Positions 31,800 through 45,131 are shown, counted from the first letter of the stretch. The stretch is 64,000 bases of DNA from Lineus longissimus (GCF_910592395.1 NC_088323.1:13317501-13381500), one strand, 5' to 3'. Translations and numbers: made by a program. Notes: generated from the letters alone by a model not told the origin.

Positions 31800-33170
31800 C
31801 AAATTGACTTTGCGTCTTTTTTGCGGTATAATTTTCTTCATAAGCGAAGCGCATACGACAAAGAAAATGACGACAAACATTTTTATCTTTGTCCGTCATG
31901 TGCAGATGACGAAAACTCTCCAGAACATATTTTTAACATGCAATATATTTTGTTCGGAACAATTTTTCTGTCTGTCCTGTAGTATGCGTGACGCGAAACA
32001 TTTTGATAACCTTTCCTCATTGAAGCCAATTGTTAAAAGGCGCATTACACCTTTGGCCATCTCCCAACTAGCCATCGGTAGCGGCTGCTAAGTGATACAT
32101 ACACCGTGAACATTAGCGTACAGTCCTTCTAGAAAGTAAATGTCCACAGGTTTTTTCTAATATCACAGAGATAGAATAAGATAATTGAATGCGATTTTTA
32201 GCAGAGAATGGTATATCTAGTTGGTCATGTGTCAGATGTATTTGGACCCAACTAATCCTGTCTCTTCATTATGTAACAGGCAATTTAAAATATGTCCAAA
32301 AAGTAACTTTTTTATTTTATTTTATTTTCGTTCTTTTTCGCGATGTATGGGTGGGCTATCTGACGCAACAAAGGTTTTTTTTGCTTTCATTACTAGAAAA
32401 AATTCCTGCTTAACTCTTTCATTATGAAGAAAAGTTTTAGCTCACTACAGGTGATGTTTTTTTCAGACAGCTGGTGACCTTTGAGAACACCCCTCATTGT
32501 CAGCAATGCAGTCAGTCGGGGTCTTTATGACCAACTCAGCTCATACATGAAGGATCGGGGGGGGGGGGAGGGGGGTCTTTATCAAAGGTTATGGAAGAGA
32601 TTTTAAAAATAACATAAAAATCCTAAGCAAAAATGTGCACTTGTCATGACTATCGAACACACTATCGAATTGCAAGTGTAAAAAAATGATGTTTATAAAG
32701 CACAGTTAATGGGCTCATTTGATTTTTTGAAAAGGCACATGAAATAAAAAAAGTGATTTTTGGACCTTTTTTGTGATGTTGGTTACATAATGAAGGGATG
32801 GAATTAGGTGCATCCAAATACAACAGATATATATGACCAACTAAATATACCATACTCTGCTGAAAACCGCATTCAAATATCGTATTTTATCTATGTGATT
32901 TTTTTTTAAACGGTGGACATTTACTTTCTGGAAAGACTGTGCATTTGGTTTCTTCCTCTGAAAGAGGCAAATGAAACGCGTCCTCTCATTGGGAGATTGC
33001 CCTGCTGGTTTTGACAGTATTGCGTCATTGTGTTCTTTATTTGCGGGTGACCCTGAAAACATTCTGAAATATATGTTTTGTATTCGTGGTCATTTTTTCC
33101 GTCGTATGCGCGTAGCTTTAGAGATCTTGTATACACAAACGCATCATTCTGTAAAATTTCAAAAAATGAC
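31800..33170. repeat. Large inverted duplication, arms ~550-600 bp
   Basis: The left arm (about 31800-32430) and right arm (about 32640-33170) are inverted copies around a G-rich centre (32559-32575). Shared words include GAAAGTAAATGTCCAC, GAATGCG-TTTT-AGCAGAG-ATGG, TAGTTGGTCAT, TTCATTATGTAAC and CGCGCATACGAC-like sequence. Divergence is about 25-30 percent by eye. Both arms carry short ORFs in the same sense relative to the arm, with no recognised product. Could be a foldback element or a duplicated dead gene. Confidence 0.6.
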
Positions 33171-33474
33171 TAAAACCATGGACTTACCCCTCAAATTCAG
33201 GTCAGGAACTTTTTAATAACGGGGGAGGTGAACTTTGCAAAGAAATATCTGATCTCCAAAACATTTGCCAATGACTGACTACTCTCAGCTTTGTTTAGAC
33301 ATGTTGAAGGGAGACTATAAGCAGTCGCTAGGTAGGTCTGATCAAAGTGGCAAATAGGGGCCCCTCCCATTTCGCCGTACATCGAAACTATTCGTGTTTG
33401 TAAGAGAATTATAAATCCTGAATGAACATTACGATTCCCCACACGGTGCGTCTGGTACGCCCGAATACCATCTT

Positions 33475-33680
33475 AGTGACCATCTCAAAATTAGCTGATG
33501 CCACGAAGACAAACCTCGGTCAGCATCTCTCACCCCCCCCCTCCCCTTGAAAGTCTAAATGCCAAGAGAGATTGTCATCAGAAAAATACATTGCTGATGA
33601 CAAAAGAATATGTAAATCGTCAACCCCCGCAGACTTACCGATGTTCTTTTGTGACATCAGCTAATTTTGAGATGGTCCCT
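33475..33680. mobile_element. ~205-bp MITE
   Basis: The left end GACCATCTCAAAATTAGCTGATG and the right end CATCAGCTAATTTTGAGATGGTC are perfect inverted repeats of 23 bases with weaker pairing further in. CTTAG flanks both sides with a one-base offset, a possible target duplication. Confidence 0.75.
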
Positions 33681-34049
33681 TAGCTTTTGCCTAAATCCCC
33701 ACTTTAAAGTTCTGTACCCAGTTTTAGTTTGGCGCGAATTATCTGTTTCGGAGCTTATAAAAGTAGGGAGTTTTTGCAAATCCCTAGAAACGCTAACGTT
33801 AACGCCGATCTCATTGTTCGACCTCCTGATCGTCCTGATAATTGCATCAGATGATGGGATAGGCGTTCGCTTTGACGTTTCGGGGATTTGCGAAAACTCC
33901 CCAATACTTCATAAACAAAGCGTATCGCCTCCTCAGCGGAAAAGTTTCATAATTTAAATATGTGTATTTTCCTTTTTCGCCTCGGGGCATTATCGCCTGT
34001 GTTCTGTAGTTTCAGTTTAAGCTATCTTTGACTTTGTGGTTTCATCAAA

Positions 34050-34136
34050 ATGGATGAAGCTCAGATGAAGCTGTCATTCTCTAAAAACCTTGGCTGTCTA
34101 CTCGGGTTTGACCTCACTCCATGTTGGCGGTGTTTG
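34050..34136 (+). CDS. Candidate first coding exon, unknown gene
   Basis: ATG in a purine context (CAAAATGG) opens 29 codons beginning MDEAQMKLSFSKNLGCLLGF and ending at CGGTGTTTG|GTAAGA, a good donor, in phase 0. A possible terminal exon is at about 35955-36069. No family recognised. It could be chance. Confidence 0.25.
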
Positions 34137-34449
34137 GTAAGACAACCAATAACTCTTGTTCTGTATCAATGCCTTAATCTATGCAACGTGGCCTCACAAC
34201 ACAGTCAATGAACTTTGCAGTCCGGCAACGATCCCCGTTTTGCAAGTTATTACTGGGTCAGGGAAGACATAGCGAGTTACTGCCTCACCGGTGTGAAAAA
34301 GAATTGAGTCCCCCTGGAGAATTTGTCCTTGCCTTTTCCACAGGCCTTTTTCATGGCAAGAGAGACTGTAGTCCTTTTTGGAGTTCAGTGTAAAGGGCTA
34401 ACTGAATAACATCCAATGTAATGCCAGGTTAAAGTTCGTTAAGTTAGGT

Positions 34450-37400
34450 TAATGGCATACCTTGTTTTGAACAACCTGACCTGGGATATGACTTCTCTTT
34501 AGGCTGTGGGAAGGACATCGTCGTCAAATCTATAGTTCTAATGTGAAAACCAATATTGTGTGTAAAACCATGTTTTGTTTTACCGTGATTGGTGATTATT
34601 GCGTAAGACACAGAGTTAAAGTACAGGCTTAGTGACAATGCTTGTTTGGAATAACCAGACCTGTGGTTTAACACCTCTTTCATGCTGTGGGAGGTACAAC
34701 ATAGACATCATTATCATCAGAAAGTTATAATGTGAACAAAATATTGTATGATATTAATATGTTATCATGTCTGGTGATTTTAATGTGATTCGTGATTACT
34801 GCTAAAGAGTTAATACTTAGATAACTTGTATTATCCAGGCCCAGGCCCAGCTCTCTTTAACTCCTGTGAGAGGCACAGTACTGTTATAATGCACTTGTAG
34901 AATCATTGTCAAAACTATGCATATAGTTCTAATCAAAAACAGATTAGTTCAAAAAAACATCTAACTTGGATTTCCTCAATTTCTGAATAAAATCGAACTT
35001 TTCAACCTCTACCTGGCAGTCGCAGTTTTTGGAGGATTGTAATGTTTAGGGCCTCAAAATGACGCTAATGCTTTCCTCTTACAGCCAAATAGGGCAATTT
35101 AAATATTGATTAAGAAAGTCTATCACCAGAAGACATTATATGCACATCTGTTTTTGGCCAAAACTGTCTGTCATGAGTAAGTGTGATGGTCATGAGGAGT
35201 AAAAGTGTCACAATATTCTAATAGAGCGCGCATAGATTGATTTGCATATATACCACAAAACCAACACACATAACTCCTCCCACCAACTAGCTGTGAGGTT
35301 TTGTCCCCACCTCACACCACCAAAATTGATGGTAGGCCTAATTAGCTATGCAAGTGGCATAAAGCTTCGATGAGCGGAAAAGTCATGTAATATGAATAAC
35401 ATGTCATTTCACCAAGCTCTTACATCGCAGTTCTTGGCCATGCTGGCTGTTAAATCACCATATTTTGGGATTATCTAATAAAATTCCTGGAAAGGCCACA
35501 GATTTGTCATAATGCTTTAACATATAAATTTGTAGGCCTATGCCCATGTCTGTACATTGGCCTTCAGTGCAAAATAAGTCCAAAACTGGTTCTTTTCAAA
35601 ACCTCACGACTGAGCCCACCAGAAGAAATTGAAAAAGCTGCAAATAAAATCACCATTTACTCATAAACAATCTACATGTAGGGGATTTTTTTCTGCAAAA
35701 TGCCAGCTTGCCCTAGCAATGACCCTTATTCACGCATTGATAAGGTTTAGGGCAGAGAAAAGTCAAAAGGTTTGCTTATTCCTTGCACAAATTCTTTTCT
35801 TTTTCTCATGCTTAGGAAGATTTGTCAACCTGAAAGACTGTTTCATATCTTCAATATTTGATACTGACCCTCGATATATCTTTACTATAAATAAGCAAGC
35901 AGCATTCTTTATTTTATTTCATATTTTATAGGTTTCGGACTTCTAAAATTTTAGAAAAATTCCCCCAGTATCTCTGCCTCTTGAAGCCCATCCTTCACAG
36001 AAGGTGCTTGTTGCTGACATTGATGATAACACAGTCACATTTTCTTTACAAAGGACACAGAGTGACTAGCCATCAAAAATTGCTTTGTTGGTTCAATCAT
36101 CCATAGTAGAGTTGTCCTCTAAAGATTCTAAAATCCCATGTCAGGGTATGTCATGATAATAAAGAAAGTTTTGTGATAGGTCTTGTCAACAGGACGTAAG
36201 CATAATGTCTGATCATGTCACTCCGGTAGAAATTGGCAGATGTCATTTTCAGTGCTGTTTAAGATTTTACAGAGATGTAGGCATACAAAATCAAAATAAT
36301 CCACATTACAGAGGAAAATATTGAAATCGTGTAAGTAAAATATGAATTTTGGCCGAGTTTGTCTACAGTTTGGCAAAATTAATATCCTAATTTTGTTGGC
36401 CACGGGCTGCGCAGTCATCCGACATGATAATTCTAACTGCTGCTCTAGTTGTTGGGGACATTCAGTTTGGGACATTTAGAGTGGATGAATTATATGCCCT
36501 TCTATCATATAATGACCAGGGCAATATGGCGTGTTATTTGGTGTAAATTCCCCCTCGTAAATCCGCCATGCGTGCGGATAAGGGCACAATCTCAACCCAA
36601 ATCCTTTCGAACGTCATTCTATCATCCTTTCCAGCCATTAGCTTTGTTGTGGAATGGAACAGTTCAAGACCGATAGACTTTGGACAGTTCTAACAATACA
36701 GTAGAAGGGAATGTTCTGTCACTGTTCCAACCAACATCACATTCCAATGGTTACCTCGCCTGAAATGATTACGAGATGACAGATAGATCACGGTCATGAT
36801 CAATAATAAACTGACACGCCTGCATCAAAGGGGTCTTATCCACCGAATACTACATGCACACACTAAAAAGTTTTCATATTTTACTTGTAACCTTGTTGTT
36901 GAACTTATCAAAGTAGATTCTATTTTCAAAAACTGTAAACTTTTATTGCTAATTTCCATATTACTACCCACCCACTGGATTGGCCCAAGCTCTACCATGG
37001 CAACACTCATTACTTATTCATGTGTGTGTGTACACTAGCGGCGCATAAGGGGATAAAAGAGCACAATAGGACCACTGTCTCAAAATTGGGCTCAGTTGTA
37101 AAAACAGCTGTACATACAATGCAACATTGTGATGAATTGTTTAACGGAAAGACTAAGAAGTAAATGCCATTGGGTAGTAGAGAGAAAATGCAGCGCAGTG
37201 GTACAAGAGTCGTCTGAATCGGTAGACTGGTGCCTGATCAACAGCTGCCGAAAGAATGGCTATATTAAGTTGGAGGTATTTTTGAACTAATCTGTTTTTG
37301 TTCTTTATGTAATGGAATTTTTATGTTATTCCTGATTGCTTGCAGATATACAGAGTTAAGTTGAAACTACATGTATTTGAAACCAGACCCTCTTTCACCC

Positions 37401-37470
37401 GGTGAGAGGTACATTTATTGTTGAATGCACTCGTAGCATCATTATCAAAACTATATGTCTTGTAATTCTA
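34450..37470. repeat. Diverged ~180-bp repeat units (34450, 34630, 34820, 37365)
   Basis: Four stretches share the pattern GAA-AACCTGACCT or CCAGACC, then CTCTTT, GCTGTGGGAGG-AC or GTGAGAGGTAC, then ATCATTATCA-AA-TAT and a tail near TTCTAATGTGAA. The first three are in tandem; the fourth is 2.5 kb away. No coding function seen. The rest of 34.9-38.5 kb has no feature I can support beyond a weak 'GCGATTT-CA-CATCTCAGCA' repeat at 37602, 37807 and 37961. Confidence 0.4.
35955..36069 (+). CDS. Candidate terminal coding exon, unknown gene
   Basis: After ATTTTAG the frame reads PPVSLPLEAHPSQK, VLVADIDDNTVTFSLQ and ends TQSD before TAG at 36067-36069. The even alternation of hydrophobic and polar residues looks like beta strand. 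Linking it to the exon at 34050 is speculative. Confidence 0.22.
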
Positions 37471-38532
37471 GTGTAAACGTAGAGATTGTACTGGCGCGAA
37501 TCAAGGATTTTTCGTGGAGGCTTTATATCAAATGCAACCTCAGGCGAGCGCCGTCGGCGGCCTACCCAAGAAGATTTTGAACAATTAGAAGGCCATTAGA
37601 TGCGATTTCCAACCATCTCAGCAACACTGTGCTGCCGGCCCACTGACAGAAAATGTTGGTATTTATCAATAAGAATGCTGTCGATTCGATTTCCCAGTAT
37701 CCCTGCTTCTAAGGGCTCAAGTAGTGAACATCGACCCCCTAATGTCCTCAGGATGAACAGGAATGCGCTCCCAAGGAAATTTCTTTCTTCAGATGGCCGT
37801 AATTAGGCGATTTTCAAGCATCTCAGCATCAAGCATGATTAAGCTGACGGTGGTGACCTTTTGGCCAAACAAAGTCCTTTCGTGAACTTTATGACAAAGC
37901 AATGGGGACCTTAGGCTCCTCACCCAGAAGAAAAATCCCTTTTGGGAAAGTTAAGCGTAAATGCGATTTCTTGGCATCTGATATAAAACTTAAATTCACA
38001 GGAACTTTTGCAAATACTTCTTCACCAAATGTAGCATGTTTGTCAGGAGTCAACATGCATTTTAGGAGGGTGCGGGTCTGCTCACACGGGCCATGTTTAG
38101 TACCCGAGGTAAAGTGATATATAGAGACTGAGAGAAATGTGCAAAAAGAAAGCTTCCTTCTACCAAAGACGTTTCGTTTCCAAATGTCGGTACCAACTAC
38201 TAAATCTTGTGAGAAGACGGCTCTAATAAGTACATGTAGTGTACATGTAGTGTGATTTTCAAATTAGGACGTTTGGACTCGATGTCAAGGGGAGGGAGTT
38301 TCACTTATTGTCTATAAAGGCAATAGGCTGTGGTACGGGTGTCTGCTGAAGAAATAACAGTCTATGCAGCATTGGGGCCGAATAATTTTCTTTACTGCAA
38401 AATGTCGAAAAATGGTTTGTTGGAAGTAGCGGGGTCATGACACCAATCCCCTTCCCCTGGATCCGCGCCAGTTACATGTATGCTTTTCTTATATCGTGCT
38501 TTATGATTTTTGTGTGATATCTGTTTAGCGTA

Positions 38533-39463
38533 CAGTCAACCTCGCCTAACTCGACTGTGCTTAACTCGAAAACCAAGTCGACTGATACAAAAACCCGATT
38601 TGGCCAATATTTTCATTAAACTCGAATGTGCTCAACTCGAAAACCAAGTCGACTGATACAAAAACCCGATTTGGCCAATATTTTCATTAAACTCGACTAT
38701 GCTCAACTCGAAAACCAAGTCGACTGATCCAAAAAAAAACTTATTTGGCCAATATTTTTATGAAATTTGACAATGCTCAACTTGAAAACCAAGTCAACTG
38801 ATACAAATGGCTCGATTTGGCCAATATTTTCATTAAACTCGATTATGCTCAACTCGAAAACCAAGTCACCTGATACAAAATACCTGATTTGGCCAATATT
38901 TTCATGAAACTCCACTCTCCTCAACTCGAAAACCAAGTCAACTGATACAAAAACCCGATTTGGCCAATATTTTCATGAAACTCGACTGTGTTCAACTCGA
39001 AAACCACGTTGACGGTTACAGAAGGCCCGATTGTGCGAACATTATTTCCATAATAACTCACACCACTTGTGTCGATTTTTCTGACTCGTCAACGAGATGT
39101 TCACGGTACATTTGTAAAAATGTCATGTGAATTATTTTCTCGAAGTCAAAGCTCTGTGAATTGACTTTGCACATGTGCAGCGTGGTCAATAACACAAGAC
39201 ACTAGGGGCGTTGTGCGCAGGTTGTCAATCGAAGTTGCATTCACTGCGCATATGTGTTCGAATATTCAAAAGATTTTCGTTACGGTGGATTTTGAGCAAG
39301 TTAAGGACAGCTCCTATGCTTGGTCAGATCATGTGTTGTACACCGAAACCGCGTGACATCGATTGACAGACAACACGAAGAAATTCGATTTGGTGTATGT
39401 CGAAACTCATCTATGTCGAAGCTATCATCGGTGACCACAATCCGAGTGAGGCGAGGTTGACTG
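38533..39463. mobile_element. 931-bp pogo-like MITE made largely of ~71-bp tandem repeats
   Basis: Ends CAGTCAACCTCGCCTAACTC and GAGTGAGGCGAGGTTGACTG are inverted repeats flanked by TA (38531-38532, 39464-39465), as in pogo/Tigger elements. About seven units of the form CTCAACTCGAAAACCAAGTC...GATTTGGCCAATATTTTCAT fill 38540-39010. No transposase is present. Confidence 0.85.
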
Positions 39464-39959
39464 TATATATAACATTAGTTATTGTTATTCAAGACCGAAA
39501 CAGAAATAAACCGTAATCTGATAGAATAGATTGTCGTTTGTGTTAACTTTATTCATTACAGTTAACAGACAGTTTATAATTTGAAGTGCACTTGGAACTA
39601 AAAACTAATTCCAGTCTTTTCTTGCATTGCTTGGGGACGATATGGTGCTCCGATGCGGTCGTAATAATTTTAGTATAAAATGATTCTCAGTTTAATAGTG
39701 TGATCTTGAAAATAATTCCAGTTCAACTAAAATAGGGCATCTGTGGCCGCATCTCAACGCCATGTCATATCGCTTTGCAAATTTGAGATAATCAAATTCT
39801 TCATTCCAGAAGTACTATACCCTTTCGTTTTCGATAGATTCCTCGATCCGTTGTTGAGTTAGAGGTCATCATAGATTGCATTTCTCACCAAATTTGACAT
39901 GAAAGACCGAAGTTTCGCCAAAACTCAATACGACTCTCTCATCACCCAGCGCATGGTAA

Positions 39960-40230
39960 TGTCATGGTCAATCCCTGGTTTAGGACCAGGGCTGATTCGA
40001 GTGAGTTCTGGAGTGGTACCTTGTATCAGTACAGAAGCCTTGAAAGTTAGAATATGTCCTGGCCGATCCCTGGTTAAGGGGCCACCAGGGCTGAGATTGG
40101 GCGTGTTATCTGGGTCACTTGAGCGGATCGGTAAGGAAGGCCAGAAGGTTCAGCTCTGTGCCTGCCGATTCCTGGTTCAGAGGTCACCAGGATATCGCCC
40201 AGTGTCAGTCTTATGTTTGGTTTTAAGTGC
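39960..40230. repeat. Three diverged ~95-100-bp tandem units
   Basis: Units centred on TCAATCCCTGGTTTAGGACC, CCGATCCCTGGTTAAGGGGC and CCGATTCCTGGTTCAGAGGT (starts near 39970, 40062, 40165). No gene is evident from 39.47 to 42.30 kb apart from this. Confidence 0.45.
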
Positions 40231-42307
40231 TTCTCCTTAGATCATACCAGAATCACCTCGTTCCTAGAGCAATATGAGTGCATAAGTGAGGCAATCTAAA
40301 CGTAAGAGGGACTACATGGGGACGGGACTGACGGACATGATCCCTGAACCCGAACAATGCAAACTGGATTATACATGCACTGTTTCCAAGCTTCGATCCG
40401 CAACGCTGTACTTTTAGTTGGGCAGGCCAGCGCCAGTCTAGGCTACACCTACTGCCAAAGCGGTTCCAGTTTTCCTATCGGCGCGCTCCAGAGATACTGA
40501 TAGTGAGTGTGATGATTTACCACCAACGCTGGATGCAGCTTAACTTGGCGTTATTTCCTTCAGCTCAACCCTTAGACTCCAAAGCTATGATAACGCCAAC
40601 GATCAGTTGAGGACTGGACCCAAACAACGTTCAAGACGAAATTCTATTTCTTATCAAAATATTTCTTCTCGACTTTTCCTTAAAATGTTCAGCCAAACTA
40701 TAGCCAAATTATTTAAACAACTGTAACAAGCACTCCTAGCTACATGTTGATGTAGCCAATTTCGAAAATGTGTTATTTATAAGACTTACTTCACTAATTG
40801 GTTTAGTAGTTTTTGTTTTAGAGCCTATTTTGTGAAACACAGACAGGCTTCATTCGCGCATAGGAAAAATCGAACTGTACCGATGAATTGAACTTAGTAG
40901 GTGGATTAAATGTAAGGTAATAATACTGATATTAGATAATATCGACAAGGTTCCTAGTGGCTACTTGCAGCTGAGTAAAGGTTGTGTTAGCATGGCCCGG
41001 CCCGAGATGTTGTAACCTGCAACAAAAGCGTTGTGTTTTCTGCATTGAACCTGGCCAAGGGACTCTACTCTTGCTTCAAAAAAATGTCTCTACAACAAAA
41101 ACTACTGAACAGAATAGGTCGATCTTGGTATCATTCCTCTTCTAGGAAGATTCCCCGTCCACTGGTATCAATAGTTTTAACCCCCGTGTAGTGGAAGTAT
41201 CCGCTGGCGTTTTTTCTGGACCACCTTGTATAAAGTGAGCAAGTGCACATACTAATGCGGTCGAGATAAGAACCCTCTTGATGGCAGATATTTCTCTGGG
41301 CTAGTGGAACTGACAAACTTAAATGTCAAATAAGATGATAAGGAGACTATTCTTTCCTGTGAAAAGCATCGTCCAAAGTAGATACAATGTAGTCTTGGAC
41401 GACTTCCGGTTGTGCCAAGTACTTGACTGAATAAACTTGTTCAATCTAATGTCTCAGCCTGATGGCCTTACGTCACATGTGCAAGGGGAGGAGCATACAA
41501 CTGACCCAGATATTCGAGGATGCATGAAAGGGAGTCGTGGGGATAACCACAAATAACAAAAAAAGGTAGGACTTACTTTCCAGGGATGGTATAAACAGAC
41601 CTGGTGTAAATAGGAAGAGACAACTGCTGACCTTTTTTTTGTGATGACTTATATCTGAACTCAAACACAAAACGAGAGCTTCACTTTTGATAATCACTCC
41701 ACCCCACACCCCCAAAAAAACCCACCTCAAAATGGCTTTCTGACCACGCGTAACCCACAGTACATTGTGAGGTTGGTGATATCCTCACTAGAGGGCAGGT
41801 TAACGACCTAGGAGAACAACCATGCCCGCCATTTAAGGCATCTCTCGCTCTATCTGCGTATTTTTGTCTGGAACACTGCATTGGAGCTTTTCACATCAAT
41901 GTTATTCGTGAATAGATGGCCTTCTCTGACAATACTTAAAGTGGTACGCCTTTCGTTCACATATTTCAACTTTTGGTCCAACTGCATCTATTTTCTTTTT
42001 CTAACACCAGGTGACGCCGATAGTCAGTTATAATGCAAGCATATGTATGGATGCCCGTGCGTTATCTGTGTGCAATTGTTGTGTGTATCAATTTTCCCGT
42101 TCGCTACATGTACATTTAACGTATGTTTGTCATACGAGAATACAGCAAGGTAAACTGTATTGTTTCAAGCATCGCAAATCTGCCAAAAACGGCGATTTTA
42201 CTAGCGCTGGCACCTCAATGGCGTGTGTCATATTCATGGAAACAACCGCAAAATTATACAAACGTCCTAGGCCTGTAAATACCATTTTCTTGTTTACACA
42301 ATAGTGT

Positions 42308-44777
42308 CTACTTCAGCATATAGACGGCATAGTGATTTCCATCCGACAGAATCAAAGTGTTATTCTTAACGTCTAACCTTGTCCTTTTCTTGACCTTCTC
42401 GTTGATCAGGTAGGGCTCATAGGACCAGTCTGGTAGGCCGCCATTTCTTAGGATGCGAGCCACGAACACCTCCCGGCGCCTCCCGATCTTATGTCGATAC
42501 GCCAAGTAGACATCGTCAGTGACTGTCGCAGCGATGTCGTCCAGCCCGTGCAGCCAGGTATGACCCGTGAAACTCGACTTCAACTCGAACCTTCCATTGT
42601 TGAAAGCATAGGCGGCGACACCGTTCTCACCCATGATATAGATGAACTGACCCCCGCAAGTGACTCTTGAAATGTCGCGAATCCCGTGCTTGTCGTTGTG
42701 GAGTGGGTGCGCGCGGTCTATTACACCTGCTGCGTTGACAGCGGAAATCCTCGGGCCGGCTTGGGCATCTTGGTCGAGGACCATGTACTGTCCTTGAATG
42801 TTCACTGACAGGGAGAGCGGGATGTCCATAGCGAAACCTTCAATCGAGCGCAGATAGCCTCTGCTGGCGTCGAACAAGCGGATACAACCTTGACCTTGGG
42901 TTTGCCCGTAGGTCAACGTGGCTAGCTTTCCGCCAGGGGTGTGGGCCATGTCAATTGCTGGGTGCACCTTGTCCTTCATCAGCTTGACGGAGCGCTGGCT
43001 GTGCCTGATCTCAATGGCATCCGTCCTCCGCACAGAGCTCGATGGCGCTGCAATGGCAAAGCAGTCAATGCCGAGGTTGACAACGCTGGAGATCACGTGA
43101 TCTTCCTTTGTTTTGAAATACCAGCTCATCCCTGGAACCGTTTCAGCAGAGGTGAAAGTGGTATTGGCCACAGTGCCCAGCTCAATTTTCTGCTCACTAG
43201 GAATGAACGATGGAAAAGGCTGTTTCAACCTCTCCCAGTGAGCTGTCTCCATTTCCGTCTCTAAGACGATTTCCAAGTCTTCCTTCGCGTCGACGAGCCT
43301 GTCGTAAAATATTGGGTGGGTAGTGGTCTCCGTGAGCAAGAGCTCGGACTTCCCGATGCAGTTCTTAATCGTCTTCTGAATCTCCGGGATCTCAAGTATG
43401 GTCGCCGACATTTCGGCAATATCAAACCCTCCTCTGATCTTCTGCTTCATGGCGTCTCGTTGCTTGGTAATCTCTGTTATCAGGTCTTCAGCTTTCTTTT
43501 CAATTCGCCGCAACATCGTCTGCTTCCAATCCAAGATGGCCTCCTTGGTTGCCATGACATCCTTCTGCACGTGATCAAGATGGCGTATCTTCTGCTTCCC
43601 TTCGTCGATCTTCTTGCGGATATCTGTGACTTCGGTCCGAACGAGTTCGCCGATCTTCTCCGTGTCGTGCTCCACGTGATCTAACATCACGCACACATGG
43701 CAGACAGGCTGCCCGCACGTCCGACAGTAGCTTTTCAAGCGCTCGTGATGGGCCAGACAGATCCCACTATCCTGGATCACCTCAGTGATAGCATGAAGAC
43801 TTGACAAAACATGTCCAGCGGATGCGAACTTCCTATTATGGACGTTGCTACAGTTCTCGCAGAGGAACAGATCATCGCAGTCCTCGCACCGGTTCTCAGC
43901 AGTCGAGCTCACGCCGCGGTGATGACACACGCGACAGTCCGTTGATTCGAATGAGCTGTCCCCAAAAGATTTATCACTCTCTGTCGTACTCTCCGGAACT
44001 CCCGAGTCCGCTGCCTCATCATCTGAGTCGGATCCGGTCACATCGACTAGGCCTTCGATGCCCTGGGCTGGCAAGGGACATTCGATCTTACAGGTGGGAC
44101 AGGCAAAGACGCCGGGGCCTCCTGGATGGTCCTCTAAGTGAGTCGAGACGCAGAAGAGGCAGAACGCGTGTTTGCAGGCTCCGACAACCTGAAAAAAAAC
44201 ATGGAATATTAAAATGGGAAGACATGTTTTCAAAAGACAATCTTGTTTTTGGCTACAATTCACCTCAGTCAAAAATCTTTTTTGATATTTGAAAAAAACA
44301 CTTGAGAAGTAATTGAAACCAAACATTTGCGATGCCAGCCAGGAAAACATGAATTTATCAATCATTGTTTTTTATATGCTACTGGGGACTGCTATATTTC
44401 ACTGTCAGAAGTTAGAAACAAAGGACAAAATGTACGTAACTCTGGAAAAATAGGCAGGTTTCGCAGCCCCCACGAACCCCTTATCATTGAATCTTTGATG
44501 GCCAACCATAGAGTCTATGATGGGATCCATGCGCCAAACGTGGTTGTGATCATCATGATAATTCCGTCCATCGGCCAATCAATAGTTCTATATTGAACAC
44601 TTTTGCCTGTGTTGCAGACAAAGTCACAACCAGAATGCAGAGACAATATCCCTAGCCCTATCAGTTTACCTTAAGGTTCATGGTTTCGTCGTAGCAGTTG
44701 GTGCATATCAGGCATTTGTGGGCTAGGCCTGGCTCGTGGTGGCTACTGGTCGTACTCATGCTGTCGCTGGTCGACAT
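42308..44777 (-). CDS. TRIM-type RING/B-box protein, two exons, 662 residues
   Basis: Coding exons are 44670-44777 and 42308-44188, joined in phase 0 (donor AAG|GTAAAC, acceptor TTTTTTTTCAG); the intron is 481 bases. The first exon starts MSTSDSMSTTSSHHEPGLAH and supplies the first RING ligands, C22 and C25. Exon 2 supplies C41, H43, C46, C49 and a CPTC pair at 66-69, completing a C3HC4 RING of an E3 ubiquitin ligase. An acidic Ser-rich linker (about 87-118), B-box 1 (121-162), B-box 2 (CLAHHERLKSYC..., 180-211) and a coiled coil (about 215-330) follow. The C-terminal 260 residues are beta-rich (for example VNIQGQYMVLDQD, QFIYIMGENGVAAYAF) and look like a propeller in the position of NHL repeats. 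Such TRIMs ubiquitinate bound targets or bind RNA in the cytoplasm. The gene is intact; no orthologue can be named. Confidence 0.9.
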
Positions 44778-44779
44778 TT

Positions 44780-45130
44780 CGTCGTATCTGGAAGGATAAG
44801 ATTCATATGACATCTTAATGGACTAATGGCATTATCATCGGTATTACCAAGCTGTCGGCTGTCCGGTCCAACTCTACAGTAACAGTTCCGAACACCAAAT
44901 TCCTCATAAAATAGAAAACTTCAAAGCCTGACTGAATTATCACGCTATTCCGATGGCAATCTCTTCCGGAACCTCGCTGCAGCTATCATCTTTGCGCATG
45001 TCGATGCATTGACGACGATGTGCTGGTAGGCGAGTACCATCACCGTGGAGTCACTGTAAAGGTTACACACCAGTAATTCAGTGCGTAAGACTAGGTTGTA
45101 TACGATGAAAATGATTTGAATTTCTGAAAC
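44780..45130. promoter_or_regulatory. Presumed promoter/5' UTR region of the TRIM gene
   Basis: Minus-strand sequence upstream of ATG 44777 has no recognised TATA box or other element. Listed only because it must contain the 5' UTR or a further non-coding exon of the TRIM gene. Confidence 0.25.
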
Positions 45131-45131
45131 A

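Noticed and set aside
34181-34393. 70-codon plus-strand ORF after the candidate exon at 34050
   Set aside because: No splice link or motif; likely chance.
38703-38936. ORF with VFELS-x-V-x-F-H-N-I-G-Q-I repeats
   Set aside because: Translation of the 71-bp repeats of a MITE.
42918-44292. Plus-strand ORFs of 60-163 codons over the TRIM gene
   Set aside because: Antisense shadows of the long minus-strand coding exon.
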